Positions 59,643-64,000 of a DNA stretch of 64,000 bases are shown in pieces. The notes under the pieces were generated by a model, which had not been told where the DNA came from, searched no databases, and was given only the letters and a program-made list of their open reading frames with translations. Each line of letters opens with the position of its first letter. Position 1 is the stretch's first letter. The stretch comes from Calamus simplicifolius. Its lineage: Eukaryota; Streptophyta; Magnoliopsida; Arecales; Arecaceae. A program made the translations under genes and the position numbers. The stretch lies in contig UESW01001781.1 of NCBI GenBank assembly GCA_900491605.1, positions 188,860-252,859 of the forward strand. The letters run 5' to 3'.

Positions 59643-61406
59643 AATGGCAGCTCAAGCTAGTTCTTCTTTTTGAGGGACAATCCACAAACCGACCACCCTT
59701 GTTTAGTGGCACAAACTATTCATATTGGAAAGCTAGAATGAGGATTTTTATTCAAGCTTTAGACTATGAGTTATGGAGTGTCATTATCAATGGTCCTAGC
59801 ACTCCCACACACATAGTTGATGGATCCATTGTTCTGAAGTTCGAAAGAAATTGGAATGAAAATGATCGAAAAATGGCCCAGCCAATGCCAAGGCCATGAA
59901 TGTCCTATACTGCTCCTTGGATGCAAATGAATTCAATAGAATATCCACTTGCATCTCAGCCAAGAAGATATGGGATCGGTTGGAAGTTACTCATGAGGGT
60001 ACCAACCAAGTTAAAGAGTCCAAGATTAATATTCTTATACATAAATATAAACTCTTTAACATGAATCAAAATGAATCTATCATATGCATGTATACTAGAT
60101 TTACTGGTATAGTGAATGAATTAAAAAGTCTTGGTAAGACCTATACTAACTCTGAATTGGTTTGAAAAATTCTTAGGTCTCTTCCAAGAGCATGAGAAGC
60201 TAAAGTGACAGCAATCCAAGAAGCCAAAGATCTAAATAATCTACCTTTGGAGGAGCTTCTTGGATCCCTTATGACCCATGAGCTTACAATGAAGCAGTAT
60301 CAAGAAGATGATGTGAAGAAGAAGTGGACCATCGCACTTAAGCTGCAGAAAATGAACGAGCACAGCGGAGAAGATGAAGACGATGATAAAACCGCTCTCC
60401 TTGCGAAGAAATTCAAGAAATTTATGCAAAGAAGGAGACCCTTCCACAAGAGAAAAATTGGTATTAAGATGGAAGGAGAAAAGAAGAAAGATAAAGATAA
60501 AGAGAAAGACCCCTTAATATGCTACGAATGCAAAAATCTGAGACACTTCAGATCCAAATGTCCTCAATTTAAGAAGGGATACAAAAAGAAAAAGAAAGCG
60601 TATGTTGCAACTTGGAGCGACAATGAGGAATCTTCATCCGAAGATGATCAACAAGAGGTTTCCAACATATGTCTCATGGCAAATAATGAAGATGAGGTAA
60701 ATTCTAAAACCCTCAATTATTATTTCATATTTGATGAACTTATGATGCCTTCAATGAATTGCTTAGTGACTTCAAAGTTTTAAAAACTAAGAACAAAATT
60801 TTAAAAACTAAAAATCTAGATCTTCTTAAAAAAAAGATGAACTTGTTCTTGAAACTGAAAAGATAAAATTTAAAAAGCAAGATATGTTAAAGAAAAAAGA
60901 ATTGATTTCTACTAAAAATCTAAATTTAAAGAAAGAAATTGAAAAACATAAAAATATAATTGACAAATTTACTAATAGCTCGGAAAAGCTTAACTTACTT
61001 TTAAACAATCAAAGAGCTATTTTTGATAAAGCTGGTTTAGGTTATAGACCACACAAGAAGCAAAAGTTTGTTAACAATTTTTTCATAAAAAAATTAATTA
61101 AAAAAGATATTTCTTATTTTCACTATGGTATGAAAGGGCATAAATCTTATGTGTGCAATTATAAAATATCTTATATGAATATTAGTCACAAAAGTAAATT
61201 AATTTGGGTTCCAAAAGGAACTATATTTACTGCTACTAACTATGAAGGATCCAAGAAAGCTTGGGTACCTAAACATAAGATATGATTACTTATATGAATA
61301 TTAGTCACAAAGTAAATTAATTTGGGTTCCAAAAGGAACTATATTTACTGCTACTAACTATGAAGGATCCAAGAAAGCTTGGGTACCTAAACATAAGATA
61401 TGATTA
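59643..61406 (+). pseudogene. Copia gag with zinc knuckle, interrupted
   Basis: It begins MAAQASSS, then a stop; it continues FSGTNYSYWKARMRIFI and DYELWSVIINGP, the copia gag signature. The zinc knuckle is complete: CYECKNLRHFRSKC (CX2CX4HX4C) near 60518. A Lys-rich stretch (60470-60600) precedes an acidic one. Several stops (59671, 60163, 60196) and frameshifts break the protein. A 119-bp tandem duplication lies at its end. Confidence 0.88.
61170..61406. repeat. 119-bp tandem duplication within the copia internal region
   Basis: 61170-61288 and 61289-61406 are near identical; the second copy lacks one A in the run after gtcacaa. The copy boundary interrupts the frame, so it arose after or during decay. 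Confidence 0.93.
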
Positions 61407-61439
61407 CTTTGCAGGAGTATTTTGCAGCCAAAGGATCAA

Positions 61440-62767
61440 AAAAAAATGGTATCTTGATAGCGGCTGCTGAAGACACATGACGGATGACAAGAGCAATTTA
61501 TCACTCTTGAAGCTAAAAAAGGAGTGGTAACATTTAAAGATAATGTAAAGGTCACATCATGGGCTTTGGTAAAATTCAGATCACTCCATCCACTTTTATT
61601 GAAAATATCTTATATGTAGATGGATTAAAACATAACTTAATTAGCATTAGCTAGCTATGCGATAAAGGTTTCAAAGTTTTTTTGAAGCATCTATCTGTAC
61701 TCTATCGAATCCCATTGACAATAATATTATATTTATCGAAAATAGAAATGATAATTTATACTTAATTGATCTGGATAATCTATCTACAAGTAACCATTGC
61801 TTAATTGCTAATAATGCTAAGGTAAATGAGATTGGATGGTTATGGCACCATAGATTAGGTCATGCAAACACACACTTAATCTCAAAATTGCTTAGAATGT
61901 ATTTAGTTAAAGGTCTTCCAAAATTAGATTTTGAAAACAATAGAGTGTGTGATGCATGTCAATTTGAAAACAAACTAGAAATTCTTTCAAATCTAAAAGA
62001 ATTATTTTCACTTCTAGGCCACTTGAGCTACTACATGGACCTTTTGGACCTACTAGAACTACTAGTCTAGAAGGAAAGAAATATGATATTGTGATAGTAG
62101 ATGATTACTTTAGATTTACTTGGGTATTATTTTTAGCTCATAAAGATGAGACTTTCTCGATATTTCTAAAATTCTTCAAGAAAGTCACAAATGAGAAAAA
62201 CATCACCATAGTGTCCCTTAGAAGTAATCATGGACTGAATTTAAAAATTATGTATTTAAAAATTTTTGCATTAAGAATGATATTTATCATAATTTCTCAG
62301 TACCTAGAACACGTCAACAGAATGAAGTTGTAGAAAAAAAAAATAGGACTCTAGAAGACATGGCCTGTATCATGCTATGCGAAAGCCAACTTTCAAAATA
62401 TTTCTGGGCAAAAGCAATAAACACAACATGTTACATCCTAAATAGAGCCTTAATTAGACCAATCCTTAAGAAAACTCCCTACGAATTATGGCATGATAGG
62501 AAACCCAACATTATATATTTTCATGCATTTGGTTGTAGATATTTCATTCATAATAATGGTAAAGACATTCTTGAAAAGTTTGATGCTAAATCAGATGAAG
62601 GCATATTCTTAGGTTATTCCACTTCTAGCAAGGCATATAGAGTATTCAATAAGAAGTATCTGATCATAGAAGAGTTAATTCATGTAGTGTTTGATGAGTC
62701 TTTAGCATCAAGTTATGAAAAGAAAGATGATGAGGAAGATACTAACTTACTTGAAACAGATCTTGAA
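61440..62767 (+). pseudogene. Copia protease, pre-integrase and integrase remnant
   Basis: HHRLGHANTHLISKLLRM with CDACQFENK marks the pre-integrase zinc-binding segment at 61850-61975. MDLLDLLELLV-type sequence, then YDIVIVDDYFRFTWVLFL (62070-62130), RQQNEVVEKKNRTLEDMA (62310-62365) and YFWAKAINTTCYILNR (62400-62450) make up the integrase core. ILEKFDAKSDEGIFLGYS is the usual integrase C-terminal segment. Stops and frameshifts interrupt. The last frame reads through into LTR sequence, giving a short chimeric tail. Confidence 0.88.
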
Positions 62768-64000
62768 ACAGAGAACCTCCTTTCTGCATCAAAATTAGAG
62801 CCGACTCCAGTAAAGTTAGAGCCGACTCTAACATGAGAACAAAGACTATATTTTTTGGGACACAGTTAGAGTCGATCCCAAGGAAGTTAGAGCCGACTCC
62901 AGCACGAAATGTGTCGACCCTACGAAAAACTAGAGCTAACTCCATAACGAAAGATTCTTTCTATTTTGGGCAACCCAACTTAGAGCCAATTCTAGGTTAG
63001 ATTAGAGCCGACTCTAACCTATTAGAGATGACTTTCAGAATTGTCAAAAACAGCTCCAACGGTCATATTTTCCTAGTAATCTTCAATGGCTCTTTCCTTT
63101 CTCATGATAAACTCATCCATAAGTACTTTCAATGGCTATTTTGCATCAAAATATGGATCAAGAGGAGATTATAAAAGGAGCATTCCAACCATTTGAAAAG
63201 AGAGAAAGAAAAAGAGGGATAATCAAGAATAGAAGAGAAATATCAAAGAGAGAAAGCTCAGATTCAAAGCTCAAGTATTTGAAAAAGATAAAAGAGAAAT
63301 TCAAAAGCATTCAAGAGTCAAATCCGAAGGATTTCCATCAATTAGAAGAAGAAAAGCTAAAGCCCTAGTTCTTCATCCTTCTCTGCATCAACGTTTCTTC
63401 CAGAGATCCACTCCTACCTTGAGGAAGATCATCTAAGAAGAGAAGAAAAAAAGAAGAAAAAAGAAAAGTTTAAACCACAAAGATCTTCTAATCAGGCTTT
63501 TCTATCATCAATTTTACTTATATTGTTTATTTGCTCATTTGAGAAGCTTTTATATTATTGTAATCCTTTACTTGATACATTGGTTTTTGATTCAATCAAG
63601 TGATTGATTAGGTGAGGCAATTGGCCTTGGGCAAGCTAAGATTAGCTTGAGTTAGGTCGTGTGCTGGTGAACTTATGAAAACTAGCTGGGTTCATTGTGA
63701 TCCCATTGTAAAACAATAAGTTGGGTTGTGACCTTGTAAAACAACTCGGCTGTAATCATGATGATTATAGTATGTGCCCAAGAGTTACTTGGGAGTGGAT
63801 ATAGGTGTGGCTAACACCGAACCACTATAAACCTTTGTATTTGTCGTGCTTATTTTTTCTTCCTTTCGCTTTATCTTTATATTCTGCTTTGCATTCTTAA
63901 CATCACACTCACTATGCTCTCCTTATGTACCTTTACTTTAAAAAATTAATTTTAATTGTTAAATTTTTAGGAACCCAATTTACCCCCCCTCTTGGGTTTT
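62768..64000 (+). repeat. 5'-truncated 3' LTR, cut by window end
   Basis: Matches 58347-59557 of the 5' LTR in order, including the palindromic TTAGAGCCGACTCTAA motifs. It lacks the first roughly 260 bases of the LTR. The window stops at cttgggtttt, shortly before the expected LTR end. Confidence 0.88.

Larger units (their letters stand above)
58085..64000 (+). mobile_element. Internally deleted Ty1/copia element (Sirevirus-like features), truncated by the window end
   Basis: 5' LTR 58085-59582, primer-binding site, gag, zinc knuckle, pre-integrase domain and integrase lie in order on the + strand. Near 62768 the polyprotein runs directly into LTR sequence equivalent to 58347 onward. The reverse transcriptase, RNase H, polypurine tract and first roughly 260 bases of the 3' LTR are missing. 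The 3' LTR then continues to the window end, about 25 bases short of its expected finish. The long palindrome-rich LTR suggests a Sirevirus-type copia; that lineage call is inference. Confidence 0.88.

Overview
This window is nuclear DNA of a flowering plant. The evidence is spliced genes with GT-AG introns, AT-rich intergenic DNA, microsatellites, and dense LTR retrotransposons, LINE tails and MITEs. GC-rich first exons beside AT-rich introns, and introns up to 4.9 kb, suggest a monocot. A palm is my best guess, but nothing here proves it.

I can support two host protein genes, both on the + strand. (1) 8367-13441 is a three-exon wall-associated-kinase-like receptor whose kinase domain has lost key catalytic residues, so it is a pseudokinase; its reading frame is broken at about seven places. 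(2) 35944-52717 is a complete 19-exon DICER-LIKE 1 gene (about 1,929 codons once three one-base frame losses are allowed for), the enzyme that processes plant miRNA precursors. Its mRNA carries the miR162 target across the exon 12/13 junction. Intron 14 is largely one long imperfect foldback, in the same numbered intron that hosts miR838 in Arabidopsis DCL1. Together these suggest two feedback loops on DCL1: one through miR162 and one through processing of its own pre-mRNA.

Layout: 1-4120 is degenerate repeat-derived DNA. 4130-4370 is a foldback element. 4453-5931 is a minus-strand solo LTR. 7725-8013 is a 5'-truncated LINE with a target-site duplication. 8367-13441 is the receptor gene, with MITEs in both introns. 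14255-23951 is a full-length but decayed minus-strand Ty1/copia element with a 5-bp target duplication. 24885-32475 is AT-rich DNA with two LINE tails and MITEs. 32805-35135 is a tandem triplication, two of whose units carry the same hAT-type MITE while the third preserves the empty site. 35136-35943 is the DCL1 promoter and 5' UTR. 35944-52717 is DCL1, with antisense LINE relics in introns 2 and 11. 54748-56272 is a solo LTR rich in palindromes. 58085-64000 is a copia element with Sirevirus-like traits that has lost reverse transcriptase and RNase H by an internal deletion; the window cuts its 3' LTR.

At least eight of the ten coding-frame breaks in the two host genes are single-base losses. 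That bias suggests sequencing or assembly errors more than gene death, especially for DCL1, whose splice sites and domains are otherwise intact.
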